From the NCBI RefSeq assembly GCF_032854445.1, contig NC_088302.1, positions 15,993,338-16,057,337 on the forward strand: a stretch of DNA of 64,000 bases. Reading direction: 5' to 3'. Shown one piece after another: positions 59,701-64,000 of the stretch. A program made the translations under genes and the position numbers. Under the pieces are notes generated by a model, which was given only the letters and a program-made list of their open reading frames with translations, had not been told where the DNA came from and made no database searches. The stretch's first letter is position 1. Every line of letters starts with the position of its first letter. Source of the stretch: Liolophura sinensis. Taxonomy: Eukaryota; Mollusca; Polyplacophora; Chitonida; Chitonidae.

Positions 59701-61935
59701 TACCTGCTAGATCGCTTCAGTGGCTCTAATGGTTAGAACCTCTGCCTTGAGTAGGGAGACGTGGCATCAAACTGGAGTCGGGTCATACCAAAGATTTTTA
59801 AAACGATACTTGTTACTAAGAGGTTAGAGAAAGGAAACACGATTGTTTGGCCTAATTGGGGTGTCATGTGGTGTCTTTGGCATGATGCTTCAGCGAAGAC
59901 AGCAATTTGGCAGCATGGTCTTGCCCTGCCACAAGAACACACATCTGATGACTCCTCATCGATGTATGACTGAAAAATTATTAAGCATGGTGTTAAACTG
60001 TAAACATACATGCATCTGCGTAATAAAGGCAACCAATTTCTCTGGTTCTGTAGCTGTGAATGTACAGGATTCACCGCAACACATTCAATGTATACAAAGT
60101 TTGTTTTGTAGAATTCAGCAAAATCAATGGTGGAATGTTGTTTATTATTAGGTGAAAGATACAAATAGTATGAAATATACTATGTTCACATGCTGACAAC
60201 TTTACAAGGGGAGGGGGCACTGTTATGAACACATTGTCTTCAAAATTGCTAAGCTGGGGAAATATGTTGTCATGATCTGCTGAGCTGAGAGGATTTGTTT
60301 ACCTTAAATAGCTCTGTGGTTCTTGTCTTCTGTCTTTTTTTATCTCTCACAAGGCCCTCTTGTAATTTGTGATTTGTATCAGGGGTGAGATATTACTTAC
60401 CCAGGGGTGAGATATGTGGTTACTCTGTGTTAAGGTCAGCGGATTCGTGAAAGTGATATTCTGTCATTTAACCTTCAGAACGAGTTTGGGGATGAGATTG
60501 ATGCTGCCAGCATTGCGTCGGAGAAAACCAATCAGCCAGAGGACAGCTCTGTGAATGCCGACTTGGGAAACTTTCCCAGCCATGCCAACAAGAAGAAGAA
60601 AAGTCCCCTGCGATTGGGAAAGAAGATTTATGAGTTTTATAACGCACCCATTACCAAGTTCTGGGCACATACGGTGAGTGATGGATTGCCTTGTTGAGAT
60701 GTGATCACCAGAGTAAACATTCTGCATCTCAAGAACCATCTTTGTTGCTGTGGTTCACATTCTCTATAAATCCTTCTTCATCAGCAAGATGCCAACGCCA
60801 ACATATTCCAGTTAAAAGGCGAATGTTAAATTTCATTTTAGTTCTGTGACTTGACAAATTGGAGCTTGTTTAGGGTATTAATTATTATGTTTGATTAGTT
60901 CAAAGGGAAAGTTCAAAGTTGATGATCGATATGCATTGAAACTCCCATATTATTGTCCATTGTTGATACGTGAGCCTTGCTTTAGTTAATACAAATTGTC
61001 TCATAAAATAAATATACAATGGTGAAACATTTGCATACCACATGTATACCTAGAAATGTGGTAAACTTTTGAGAACACCTCTTTTCATACATCTCTAGTT
61101 CAGTAGGCTTGGGCGTTCTTGCTGCACAGCCCAGGCATGAATACAGCCCAGTTATAATGGGTTTCTAGTCAGGATTACAAGGTTTGCCAAGGTACTGGTG
61201 AATTGCATTGGTTTCTTTGACCCACAAATCTGACCATTGCATTAGACATCAACCAGACATGTAACCAAACATGCAAACAAATGAATTTAGGACAGTTTCT
61301 GAAATGTCACCCAGTGCTTTACCTGAACCAGTGAAATAAATAATTCTTTTGGCCACTAACATTTTGATGCCTTAAGTCTTTTTCTGTTCTTGAGTTCGGG
61401 GTTGAAATGAATAAACATTCTCCCCGGCCAAGTTCACCTGTGTTGTGTTGTGTTTCAGATCACCTATATTGCCTTCCTGGCCATGTTCACCTATGTTGTG
61501 TTGTGTTTCAGATGACCTATGTTGCCTCCCTGGCCATGTTCACCTAAGTTGTGTTGTGTTTCAGATGACCTACATTGCCTTCCTGGCCATGTTCACCTAT
61601 GTTGTGTTGTGTTTCAGATGGACTACATTGCCTTGCTATGTTGTGTTGTGTTTCAGATGACCTACATTGCCTTCCTGGCCAAGTTCACTTATGTTGTGTT
61701 TTGTTTCAGATGGCCTACATTGCCTTGCTGTATTGTGTTGTGTTGTGTTTCAGATGACCTACATTGCCTTCCTGGCCAAGTTCACTTATGTTGTGTTGTG
61801 TTTCAGATGGCCTACATTGCCTTCCTGGCCACGTTCACCTATGTCGTGTTGGTGAAGACACTTCCCAATCCCCGCGTCCAAGAGTATTATGTAATGGCTT
61901 ACATCATGACTGCTGCTATCGAGAAAGTCAGAGAG
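26707..61935 (+). CDS. Trpm: TRPM-family cation channel, partial gene (18 exons, ends missing)
   Basis: TRPM proteins are tetrameric plasma-membrane or organelle cation channels (Ca2+, Mg2+, Zn2+) with a large cytosolic N-terminus. Eighteen exons with matching phases spell 854 residues in family order: the entry block with [11 protein letters not shown] and CCCGRG (residues about 5-31), the SLOG/LSDAT fold of MHR1/2 (about 86-320, with [12 protein letters not shown] and DGSGRAAD), MHR3/4 helical repeats (about 330-745), a charged variable linker (about 725-790), pre-S1 [16 protein letters not shown], and S1 (about 812-828). The pattern fits the TRPM1/3/6/7 clade, which also holds fly Trpm and worm GON-2/GTL; the exact orthologue cannot be told. 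The start codon lies upstream and was not found. S2-S6, the TRP helix, the coiled coil and any kinase lie beyond the window. Whether the gene carries an alpha-kinase is therefore unknown. Confidence 0.96.
28980..29154 (+). CDS. Trpm: TRPM exon 2 (CCCGRG to GTIEFQG)
   Basis: The 175-nt exon opens with the A that completes the Lys codon of exon 1, then encodes CCCGRG, a variable stretch and [18 protein letters not shown], which corresponds to the conserved DAFGTIEFQG region of vertebrate TRPM3. The acceptor is TTTCAG|A and the donor CAG|GTAAGG, the best consensus in the neighbourhood. The last 45 nt of this exon and its donor are the founder unit of a 49-bp tandem array that fills the start of the intron. 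Confidence 0.95.
29110..29544 (+). repeat. 49-bp minisatellite made from an exon end and its splice donor
   Basis: Nine units begin at 29110, 29159, 29208, 29257, 29298, 29348, 29396, 29444 and 29496. Unit 1 is the last 45 nt of TRPM exon 2 plus the first 4 nt of the intron. Later units drift, and two are shortened or lengthened (41 and 52 bp). The GT of the donor survives in units 1, 2, 5, 6, 7 and 8 and is lost in units 3 and 4. Use of the unit-2 donor adds 49 nt, shifts the frame and reads TGA within five codons, so only the first donor gives a productive message. Confidence 0.93.
29992..30208 (+). CDS. Trpm: TRPM exon 3 (SLOG domain, VHGG motif)
   Basis: This 217-nt exon encodes [32 protein letters not shown] and [12 protein letters not shown], the most conserved part of the TRPM N-terminal SLOG/LSDAT domain. 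The acceptor is TTTTTCAG|TAC and the donor ACAG|GTGAGT, leaving phase 1. The next 4051 bp are intron. They start directly with a degenerate 19-bp minisatellite split by a SINE, and later hold a SINE scrap (30726-30776), a reverse MITE copy (about 32135-32300) and a GC-richer patch (about 33000-33400). Confidence 0.97.
30209..30600. repeat. Degenerate 19-bp minisatellite next to the exon 3 donor
   Basis: Irregular copies of a motif close to GTTCTGAGTGAAGATCTGA lie at about 30209-30250 and 30365-30600. The array begins at the splice donor of TRPM exon 3 and is interrupted by a 5'-truncated SINE (30251-30364). Unlike the arrays at exons 2 and 18, the motif is not clearly derived from the exon. 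Confidence 0.7.
30251..30364 (+). mobile_element. 5'-truncated SINE with 8-bp target duplication
   Basis: This is the 3' part of the common SINE of this window (TTTCCTCCCACCATAATGC, then AAAACACCAATC and an ATAAATAAAT tail). The flanks are an exact direct repeat ACAGATCT at 30243-30250 and 30365-30372, which marks retrotransposition of a truncated copy into the minisatellite. Confidence 0.85.
30726..30776 (+). mobile_element. SINE 3' scrap
   Basis: A short stretch with the SINE tail signature (ATTCTTTATTATGGCATTAA, ACACCAGTCAAATAAATTAA). Nothing upstream matches the SINE body, so this is a relic. Confidence 0.6.
32135..32300 (-). mobile_element. Reverse MITE family A fragment in TRPM intron 3
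   Basis: Blocks matching the family in reverse include AAATGTTTTGAGGATTTCTT and AGGATGATATTTCACTGGAA. Divergence is high. Confidence 0.5.
34260..34384 (+). CDS. Trpm: TRPM exon 4 (APWG motif)
   Basis: The 125-nt exon encodes [18 protein letters not shown] and [19 protein letters not shown], near-identical in pattern to the vertebrate TRPM SLOG domain. The acceptor is GTTTTAG|GT, completing a Gly codon, and the donor GAT|GTAAGT is phase 0. The 1567-bp intron after it contains a MITE copy (34760-35125) with a SINE nested in it. Confidence 0.96.
34760..35125 (+). mobile_element. MITE family A copy with a SINE nested near its right end
   Basis: The left and middle parts (34760-34949) carry ATGCATTTTAGG, GATGCTGATAG and CTCAGAATCAGCCAAAATGT. 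A SINE occupies 34950-35110, and the expected MITE end AAATTTTAAGTCAAC resumes after it. Confidence 0.7.
34950..35110 (+). mobile_element. 5'-truncated SINE nested in a MITE
   Basis: It begins within the body (CCTCTCCTGACATACATGGG) and runs through TTTCCTCCCACCGCAATGC and CATAAAACACCAATCATATA to a long ATAAATA tail. The host MITE sequence lies on both sides. Confidence 0.8.
35952..36123 (+). CDS. Trpm: TRPM exon 5 (DNGT motif)
   Basis: The 172-nt exon encodes [18 protein letters not shown] and [18 protein letters not shown], the TRPM block that follows the APWG loop in the SLOG fold. Borders are CTCCTCAG|GTG and ATCA|GTAAGT, ending in phase 1. The 1696-bp intron that follows carries the MADF-containing TIR element (36505-37110) and a 5' SINE fragment (37519-37617). 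Confidence 0.95.
36505..37110 (+). mobile_element. TIR element, probably PIF/Harbinger-like, with a decayed MADF ORF
   Basis: Imperfect terminal inverted repeats of about 44 bp lie at 36506-36549 and 37066-37110; both start CCGTCCA and contain CCAACAT and TCAACTTT. Between them a single ORF is recognisable. PIF/Harbinger elements usually encode a transposase plus a Myb/MADF-like protein, and no transposase is present, so this is a non-autonomous or deleted copy. A 3-bp TTA target duplication is possible but the edges are not sharp enough to be sure. Confidence 0.7.
36764..37018 (+). pseudogene. MADF/Myb-like transposon protein remnant
   Basis: The 84-residue ORF starts at an ATG and contains [20 protein letters not shown] followed by KDYKDRDKK. 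This is the MADF pattern, in which a helix ends in a Pro/Leu-Tyr pair before a D-Y-x-x-[RK]-D-[RK]-K-x motif. After residue about 46 the helix pattern fails in this frame, but continues in the +2 frame ([16 protein letters not shown]), which indicates a frameshift. In the family such proteins bind transposon DNA in the nucleus; this copy is probably dead. Confidence 0.6.
37519..37617 (+). mobile_element. SINE 5' fragment
   Basis: It matches the body of the full SINE at 22634 over the region with box B (GTGAGTTCAAGTCC) and the GGCTTCCTCTCCGGCCATA segment. Both the box A head and the ATAAATAAAT tail are missing. Confidence 0.75.
37820..38003 (+). CDS. Trpm: TRPM exon 6 (DGSGRAAD loop)
   Basis: The 184-nt exon encodes [20 protein letters not shown] and [19 protein letters not shown]. 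The GSGRAAD loop is the nucleotide-type binding loop of the SLOG fold and is intact. Borders are TTTACCAG|GC and GATGG|GTATGT, leaving 2 nt of a Gly codon. The 5385-bp intron holds MITE B (40154-40321), SINEs at 40909, 42207 and the hairpin at 41739. Confidence 0.97.
40154..40321 (-). mobile_element. MITE family B copy in TRPM intron 6
   Basis: Both terminal inverted repeats are well kept: CTAATTCCTCAACCTTTTCG on the left and GAACAAGTTGAAGAATTACA on the right. The interior is shortened relative to the longer copies. Confidence 0.82.
40909..41140 (+). mobile_element. Near full-length SINE in TRPM intron 6
   Basis: It starts GGGGACCTCTGTAGTCGAGG, has box B as TTAGTTCAAGTCTGG, and ends in the ATAAATAAGT tail. 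Imperfect flanking repeats AATTAGCA (40894 and 41141) suggest the target duplication. Confidence 0.88.
41739..41814. repeat. 28-bp inverted repeat with 20-nt loop
   Basis: The arms at 41739-41766 and 41787-41814 (containing GATTGCTCTGATGTTAGG and its complement) differ at one position that would be a G-U pair in RNA. The flanks do not pair, and no terminal repeats or target duplication are seen. Confidence 0.85.
41989..42026. repeat. AT-rich ATTATAAAAT tandem repeat
   Basis: Three short copies of a TATTATTATAAAA-type unit in TRPM intron 6. Confidence 0.7.
42207..42324 (+). mobile_element. SINE with 9-bp target duplication inside a MITE
   Basis: The SINE has an internal deletion that removes the TTTCCTCCCACC region. 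Its flanks are an exact repeat TATTTTGCC at 42198-42206 and 42325-42333. The right flank continues as MITE family A (to about 42505), so the SINE inserted near the MITE's left end. Confidence 0.85.
42325..42505 (+). mobile_element. MITE family A copy interrupted by a SINE
   Basis: The blocks AAATTGCATTTGAATAGGAG, AAATATCAAAATATTAC and AACCTCAAAACAG match the family; the left end lies before the SINE at about 42180-42206. Confidence 0.75.
43389..43512 (+). CDS. Trpm: TRPM exon 7 (LRDQL helix)
   Basis: The 124-nt exon encodes [18 protein letters not shown] and [14 protein letters not shown], the helix after the SLOG domain and the KKKELITVFR junction. Borders are GTTACAG|C and TTG|GTAAGG, phase 0. 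The 1338-bp intron contains a SINE tail (43696-43788), a MITE B copy (44061-44261) and a reverse SINE (44393-44549). Confidence 0.96.
43696..43788 (+). mobile_element. SINE 3' fragment in TRPM intron 7
   Basis: Runs from TTTTCCTCCCACCATAATGC to the ATAAATAAAT tail with little divergence. Confidence 0.82.
44061..44261 (-). mobile_element. MITE family B copy in TRPM intron 7
   Basis: The left terminal repeat is partly deleted (CAATTACGTCAAACTTTCAG), while the right end keeps GGAAAATGTTGAAGAATTAT. A poly-T run interrupts the interior. Confidence 0.75.
44393..44549 (-). mobile_element. Reverse 5'-truncated SINE in TRPM intron 7
   Basis: Reversed tail and end (ATTTATTTATAGATTGATTG), then GGCCAGCATTAGGGTGAAAG and CATGACCATCGGCAGA. 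The tRNA head is missing. Confidence 0.78.
44851..44920 (+). CDS. Trpm: TRPM exon 8 ([13 protein letters not shown])
   Basis: The 70-nt exon encodes [20 protein letters not shown] and the Leu-Leu-Lys-Gly end, a hallmark of TRPM MHR3. Borders are CATACAG|ATA and AAAG|GTATGT, phase 1. The last part of the exon and its donor occur again exactly 60 bp downstream (donor GT at 44981). Confidence 0.95.
44901..44987 (+). repeat. 60-bp duplication of an exon end with its splice donor
   Basis: The sequence ATATTGACAGCTTTGCTGAA with AGGTATGT at 44901-44927 recurs at 44959-44987 (ATATTGAAAAGCTTTGCTGA, AAGGTATGT). Both donors have the same GTATGT consensus. Reading past the first donor meets a TGA two codons later, so the second donor would give a truncated product. 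Confidence 0.8.
45079..45128 (+). mobile_element. SINE remnant with most of the body deleted
   Basis: A head-like GGGGATCTCTGTAGTAG is followed within 25 bp by a tail-like TGTCAAATAAATAAAG. Confidence 0.45.
45418..45518 (+). CDS. Trpm: TRPM exon 9 (APDQLSLAL)
   Basis: The 101-nt exon encodes [19 protein letters not shown] and IFVYGQEWP, the repeat-type helices of the TRPM MHR3 region. Borders are TTCCCTAG|GA and CCA|GTAAGT, phase 0. The 510-bp intron after it holds a diverged SINE-like stretch (45541-45686) and two poly-T runs. Confidence 0.96.
45541..45686 (+). repeat. Diverged SINE-like stretch in TRPM intron 9
   Basis: A box B-like CAGGTTCGAATAC is followed by GCCGTTGTATAAATGAACTA, as in the SINE 3' half, and a weak ACACCAGTGAATTCAG end. 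Confidence 0.4.
46029..46163 (+). CDS. Trpm: TRPM exon 10 ([13 protein letters not shown])
   Basis: The 135-nt exon encodes [29 protein letters not shown] and RLEELYNT, ankyrin-like helices conserved across TRPM1/3/6/7. Borders are CTTTTTAG|GAG and ACT|GTGAGT; both are phase 0. The 443-bp intron shows only AT-rich sequence and a poly-A run. Confidence 0.97.
46607..46657 (+). CDS. Trpm: TRPM exon 11 (17-codon exon)
   Basis: The 51-nt exon encodes [17 protein letters not shown], matching the RHGPSNTL..LVRDV.K block of vertebrate TRPM3. The pyrimidine tract is a 13-T run. Borders are TTACAG|AAA and AAG|GTTAGT, phase 0. The 1045-bp intron contains a reverse MITE copy split by a SINE (47281-47620). 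Confidence 0.95.
47281..47620 (-). mobile_element. Reverse MITE family A copy split by a SINE
   Basis: The reverse family sequence runs from GTCACCAACAACC to ATTTATTTCCCTCTAAAT at 47430. It is broken by a SINE fragment (47431-47563) and continues with AAAAAATGCGCTTTTTTGAG, AAAATTTTAG. Confidence 0.7.
47431..47563 (+). mobile_element. 5'-truncated SINE nested in a MITE
   Basis: It contains GGTGGTCATGGGTTAACC, CTTTCCTCCCAGG, GTGAAATATTCTTGAGGAC and an ATAAATA tail. The host MITE continues on both sides. Confidence 0.75.
47703..47834 (+). CDS. Trpm: TRPM exon 12 ([14 protein letters not shown])
   Basis: The 132-nt exon encodes [20 protein letters not shown], then [18 protein letters not shown], equivalent to the MGGAYRCNYTRKRF segment of TRPM3. 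Borders are GATTTTCAG|AGT and AAC|GTAAGT, phase 0. In vertebrates this position is a known site of splice variation. The 4695-bp intron here holds a possible microexon (48496) and a possible alternative last exon (49428). Confidence 0.96.
48496..48510 (+). CDS. Possible 15-nt TRPM microexon
   Basis: CAGAGTGACTGTGAG (QSDCE) sits between TACCCTCAG and GTATGG, in the right phase (0/0) to be inserted between exons 12 and 13. The AGCAG acceptor could also give a 12-nt version. A segment this short can arise by chance, so this is only a candidate. Confidence 0.25.
49428..49496 (+). CDS. Possible alternative last exon of TRPM
   Basis: After TTTAAATAG the sequence reads, in the phase left by exon 12, [22 protein letters not shown] and a TGA. 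It is richer in CpG than the surrounding intron, no good donor lies inside it, and an AATAAA-type polyadenylation hexamer follows near 49804. Splicing from exon 12 would give a protein of 544 visible residues with the SLOG/MHR region but no membrane part, comparable in layout to the short TRPM1 form of vertebrates. The acceptor's pyrimidine tract is moderate; expression is unproven. Confidence 0.4.
   Translation, partial: SLGIGTAVELRRRQYEFYPTSF
52530..52700 (+). CDS. Trpm: TRPM exon 13 ([18 protein letters not shown])
   Basis: The 171-nt exon encodes a lineage-variable start ([16 protein letters not shown]) followed by [20 protein letters not shown] and [13 protein letters not shown], a diagnostic TRPM1/3/6/7 block in MHR4. 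Borders are GTGACAG|GGT and AAG|GTATGC, phase 0. The 1287-bp intron is otherwise plain; at 53593 it shares a 14-bp string (GGATGAGCTGAGGC) with exon 14. Confidence 0.97.
53988..54085 (+). CDS. Trpm: TRPM exon 14 ([15 protein letters not shown])
   Basis: The 98-nt exon encodes [15 protein letters not shown] and [16 protein letters not shown], matching ALVACKLCKAMAHEA and the DISQEL stretch of TRPM3. Borders are GTTTCAG|GCT and GCAAA|GTGAGT, leaving 2 nt. The 627-bp intron shows no recognisable feature. Confidence 0.96.
54713..54941 (+). CDS. Trpm: TRPM exon 15 ([18 protein letters not shown])
   Basis: The 229-nt exon encodes [52 protein letters not shown] and the STSLK end, the most conserved part of MHR4. 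Borders are GGTTGACAG|A, completing a Lys codon, and AAG|GTAAAG, phase 0. The 908-bp intron contains the long fold-back at 55345-55621. Confidence 0.97.
55345..55621. mobile_element. Long fold-back element in TRPM intron 15
   Basis: Arms of about 105-120 bp (55345-55464 and 55516-55621) are imperfect inverted repeats. They start TGACATTACAAC and TGACGTTACAAC (reverse strand), share GGTAACTTCC-like, GGGTAAA and CAGGTATAWATAATAAT blocks, and enclose a 51-bp loop. There is no ORF. It looks like a fold-back type MITE. Confidence 0.75.
55850..56023 (+). CDS. Trpm: TRPM exon 16 ([16 protein letters not shown])
   Basis: The 174-nt exon encodes [17 protein letters not shown], matching VILGILLPPSILSLEFK, then an acidic low-conservation linker ([18 protein letters not shown]). 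Borders are GCCTACAG|GTC and GAG|GTAATA, phase 0. The 4455-bp intron holds a MITE B fragment (56391-56485), a candidate alternative exon (58738) and a second-family SINE (59710-60013). Confidence 0.95.
56391..56485 (-). mobile_element. MITE family B fragment in TRPM intron 16
   Basis: Only the right half remains (TATAATTTCATCAGTTGATC through GAAAATGTTGAAGAATTACG). Confidence 0.7.
58738..58815 (+). CDS. Possible alternative exon between exons 16 and 17
   Basis: After GTCATTAG the phase-0 frame reads [15 protein letters not shown], then [10 protein letters not shown] and TAG. The stretch is GC-richer and CpG-richer than its surroundings. As a last exon it would end the protein just before the pre-S1 helix. 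Internal GT dinucleotides (CAG|GTCGCA at about 58761, CTG|GTGTAT at about 58776) could instead make it a cassette exon. I do not recognise the sequence, and the pyrimidine tract before it is poor. Confidence 0.3.
   Translation, partial: EYVDKARQVADSLVYNEHKAWMRLF
59710..60013 (+). mobile_element. Second-family tRNA-derived SINE in TRPM intron 16
   Basis: It starts with a tRNA-like GTGGCTCTAATGGTTAGAAC, followed by GAGTCGGGTCATACCAAAGA. It ends near GGTGTTAAACTGTAAACATA, an ending related to the CACT-tailed fragments at about 980 and 1360. The tail is not the ATAAATA type. Confidence 0.65.
60479..60673 (+). CDS. Trpm: TRPM exon 17 (linker and pre-S1)
   Basis: The 195-nt exon encodes an acidic, serine-rich variable linker, a basic [12 protein letters not shown] stretch, and [16 protein letters not shown], the conserved amphipathic pre-S1 region ([16 protein letters not shown] in TRPM3). 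Borders are ACCTTCAG|AAC and ACG|GTGAGT, both phase 0. The 1133-bp intron ends in the splice-acceptor array. Confidence 0.97.
61426..61851 (+). repeat. 53-bp minisatellite made from a splice acceptor and exon start
   Basis: Exon-like starts follow a TGTTTCAG acceptor at 61459, 61512, 61565, 61618, 61657, 61710, 61754 and 61807. Spacings are 53, 53, 53, 39, 53, 44 and 53 bp, so two units carry internal deletions. A partial unit precedes the first. Each full unit repeats the first 44-45 nt of TRPM exon 18 (coding [14 protein letters not shown]-like S1 sequence) and ends in TGTTGTGTTGTGTTTCAG. The G/T-rich tract before every acceptor is thus itself derived from the exon. The last acceptor joins the intact exon. 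Confidence 0.95.
61807..61935 (+). CDS. Trpm: TRPM exon 18 (transmembrane segment S1)
   Basis: The 129-nt exon encodes S1 ([17 protein letters not shown]), the short extracellular loop ([11 protein letters not shown]) and the start of the next conserved block, [13 protein letters not shown], matching YIFTLGIEKMRE of TRPM3. It is joined in phase 0 to exon 17 by the last of eight acceptors and ends GAG|GTAAAA. It is the last exon seen; S2 onward must lie after 64000. Confidence 0.95.
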
Positions 61936-64000
61936 GTAAAATTTGCTCATCTTCACAGTTATAACTGTGGTGATCTCCATACACTTTTATACCCTGTCCA
62001 TGGACTTGAAGGCCCATTACAGTGTCCAATTTTAGGAATTCAACAATAACAGCAGTTCTTCTTGTTTGGCCTAGAGGTACATGTTTTGTTATACCAGATG
62101 AGGATGTACTACAAACCTCAATGAAATCAAACAGACCACATAACATTCTTTGTCAGCATAAAACAATAATGACAACACATGCTAATAAACTCTGCTACAG
62201 ATTTGGGAGTGAACTATGTCTTGATGCCTAGTGGCAGCCTCTGACAGGCTAAAAAGAATCTAAATGGCAGCAAAACACATTGGTGTGTGGCCATGCAGTG
62301 CTTTGTGTACAACCTAAGTAATGTGTCTTATGAGCTCATGTGTACCAAAACGTGTGGCACCGCTTGATCCCAAGCAGGAAGCATATTAAGAAACATGTAT
62401 ATAAATCTGTTAACATTTTCTTTTGAACCTCCCTGAAGAATAATTGGTAAAGAGAATTTAGTTTGATATGAAAGCTATGCTGGAGATTCACACTTCCACT
62501 TTTCAAAATTTCAGAATATATTGGTTTTTTTTGCTTTTTTTTACAAGTTTATGGCTGCAAAATATGAAAGATAATTATGAAAGAATAATAATTTTAACTA
62601 GGTTCTTTACAGGATTTCGTCTTTATATCGTTTTCTTGATCAAGTGTAAGTGATTGAGTGTAATACAAATCCACTCATCTGGTCAAGGTTTCCTGTGCAA
62701 CAAAATCAGATCTTTTGCAAGGAAAATCTAAAATCATAGTGGGCTTTGGGTGTCCTTAAGGTACCAATGTGGCAAAGTTTTTGAGAAGGGAAAGAAATAT
62801 ATTGCAGAAACTGTGTTCTCTCTGAAGCATTTTGAAACCTGAAAATATCATTTATGAGGGATGGATGGTAAAAGAGGTTCAAAAAGGTTTTGATTAGCTC
62901 TTGAACTATTTTTTGAAGGCACAACATAAAAATAAACAACTTGAATGAAGCTTTAACCAAGTTGAGCAAAAAAAAAAAAAATGGTAGGGTCACCAAATTT
63001 TGTAGATCCTGCAATCAGAAAAACATGCTCTAGTGCAATTAATGAGAAAGCTTTCCTATCTAAAATAATTCTGGTCCAAGCTGTGCAGTCTATTGTTTGT
63101 TCTTGCCGTATTGATGAAGATAGATAGTAAGATTTGAACACAGAAGTTATTTATTTATTTCATTGATGTTTTACGCCATACTCAAGAATATTTCAATTAT
63201 ACAACGGCGGCAAGCATTATGGTTGGAGGAAACCAGGCAGAGGCCCGGGGAAAGCCACGACCATCCTCAGGTTGCAGACAGACCTTCCCACGTAGGTCCG
63301 GAGAGGAAGCCAGCATGACCTGGACTTGAACTCACAGTGATCACTCTTGGGTTATTGTGCCGCATTGGCTTGCTAACCACTTCAACCACGGAGGCCCCAA
63401 TATAGAAGTTACTTGTTATACAAGACGGTGAATAATCTTCGTCAGGTATGATTACCCATGAAGAGATAATTTTGAATGATTTAGGAAAATGAAACCCTGT
63501 TTCTGTGTAAACAGTAGCTTGCTGTCAGATTAATCATCATTCCAGAGCTTTGATCTGTAATTTTGGTAAGTCTCTTTTTCACACCCCCAGTGGATCACAT
63601 GTACAACCTACATGTATATACTATACTGCTCTCTTGGAAAACCTACAGGAATCCAAAATTGCTTTTGGGAATGCTTTCCATGTGCAGATTTTCCATTTCA
63701 GGCATTTAACCAAGAATGGTGTTGTAAGGTGTCATTTTACATGATATTGATTTCTTTTGTCAAGGGCATTTTTGCCCTTTTCACATTTTTGCAAGAAAGT
63801 AGATACCTGCATTGACTTGCCATGGTAATAATGGCCTTCTTGTCCTTATTGATGGTGTTATTGATGAAATTGCAGCTTAGACTCCTGAAAGACCAAGTAT
63901 GTGAGTTAATGAAGGTGAAATGGCTTTTGTGTCCTTGGTGTAAACTAATTGATAGAAAGTCACTGACTATATTCTGCTGAGACTTGGTCTGATACCGTTC
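61936..64000. other. Start of the next TRPM intron
   Basis: No exon matching the expected S1-S2 linker was found in this 2-kb end piece. It holds a reverse full-length SINE (63150-63403), poly-A and poly-T runs, and AT-rich sequence. Confidence 0.75.
63150..63403 (-). mobile_element. Full-length SINE, reverse, with 8-bp target duplication
   Basis: Runs from the reversed tail ATTTATTTATTTCATTGATG to the head AACCACGGAGGCCCC. Exact repeats AGAAGTTA lie at 63142-63149 and 63404-63411. Confidence 0.9.

Noticed and set aside
59733-60164. 143-codon ORF on the minus strand
   Set aside because: It lies across a tRNA-derived SINE and reads the element backwards; no family similarity.
61519-62049. 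176-codon ORF
   Set aside because: It is the exon 18 acceptor array plus the exon and following intron read in one frame. It matters for possible splice forms but is not a separate gene.
63841-63900. Possible next TRPM exon after ATTGCAG
   Set aside because: The translation after this AG does not match the expected S1-S2 linker, and there is a stop in the required frame.

Overview
The window is AT-rich animal nuclear DNA, dense in tRNA-derived SINEs with ATAAATAAAT tails, MITEs, minisatellites and dispersed TACATGTA-type palindromes. The repeat style and the proteins encoded suggest a lophotrochozoan, most likely a mollusc; that placement is inference. No bacterial-style genes, rRNA, true tRNA or CRISPR array is seen.

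One gene can be supported. On the + strand, 18 consecutive coding exons (26707-61935) with compatible phases and GT/AG borders encode 854 residues of a TRPM-family cation channel of the TRPM1/3/6/7 type. They cover the cytosolic SLOG/MHR region, the pre-S1 helix and S1. The 5' end (start codon and promoter) and the 3' end (S2-S6 pore, TRP helix, coiled coil and any kinase) are not found in the window. Positions 1-26706 hold no recognisable exon and are upstream or first-intron sequence. They contain a 378-bp duplication with 17-bp repeats (about 902-1600), a 17-bp minisatellite (4330-4640), a 122-bp triplicate (16232-16597) and transposon copies.

The most unusual feature is that exon edges of the gene have been turned into tandem repeats. 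At exon 2 the last 45 nt plus the splice donor recur in about nine 49-bp units running into the intron. At exon 8 the exon end plus donor is repeated 60 bp downstream. At exon 18 the acceptor plus the first 44-45 nt, which encode half of S1, occur as eight units of mostly 53 bp. In each case the outermost copy is the one that keeps the reading frame. Two inner acceptors at exon 18 are also in frame and open, and would add 50 or 63 residues just before S1. Two possible alternative last exons (49428-49496 and 58738-58815) would give proteins without the channel domain.

The introns also carry a TIR-bounded element with a decayed MADF-like ORF (36505-37110), two MITE families with several copies each, three SINEs nested inside copies of one MITE, and large fold-back sequences (55345-55621, 41739-41814, 24671-24728).
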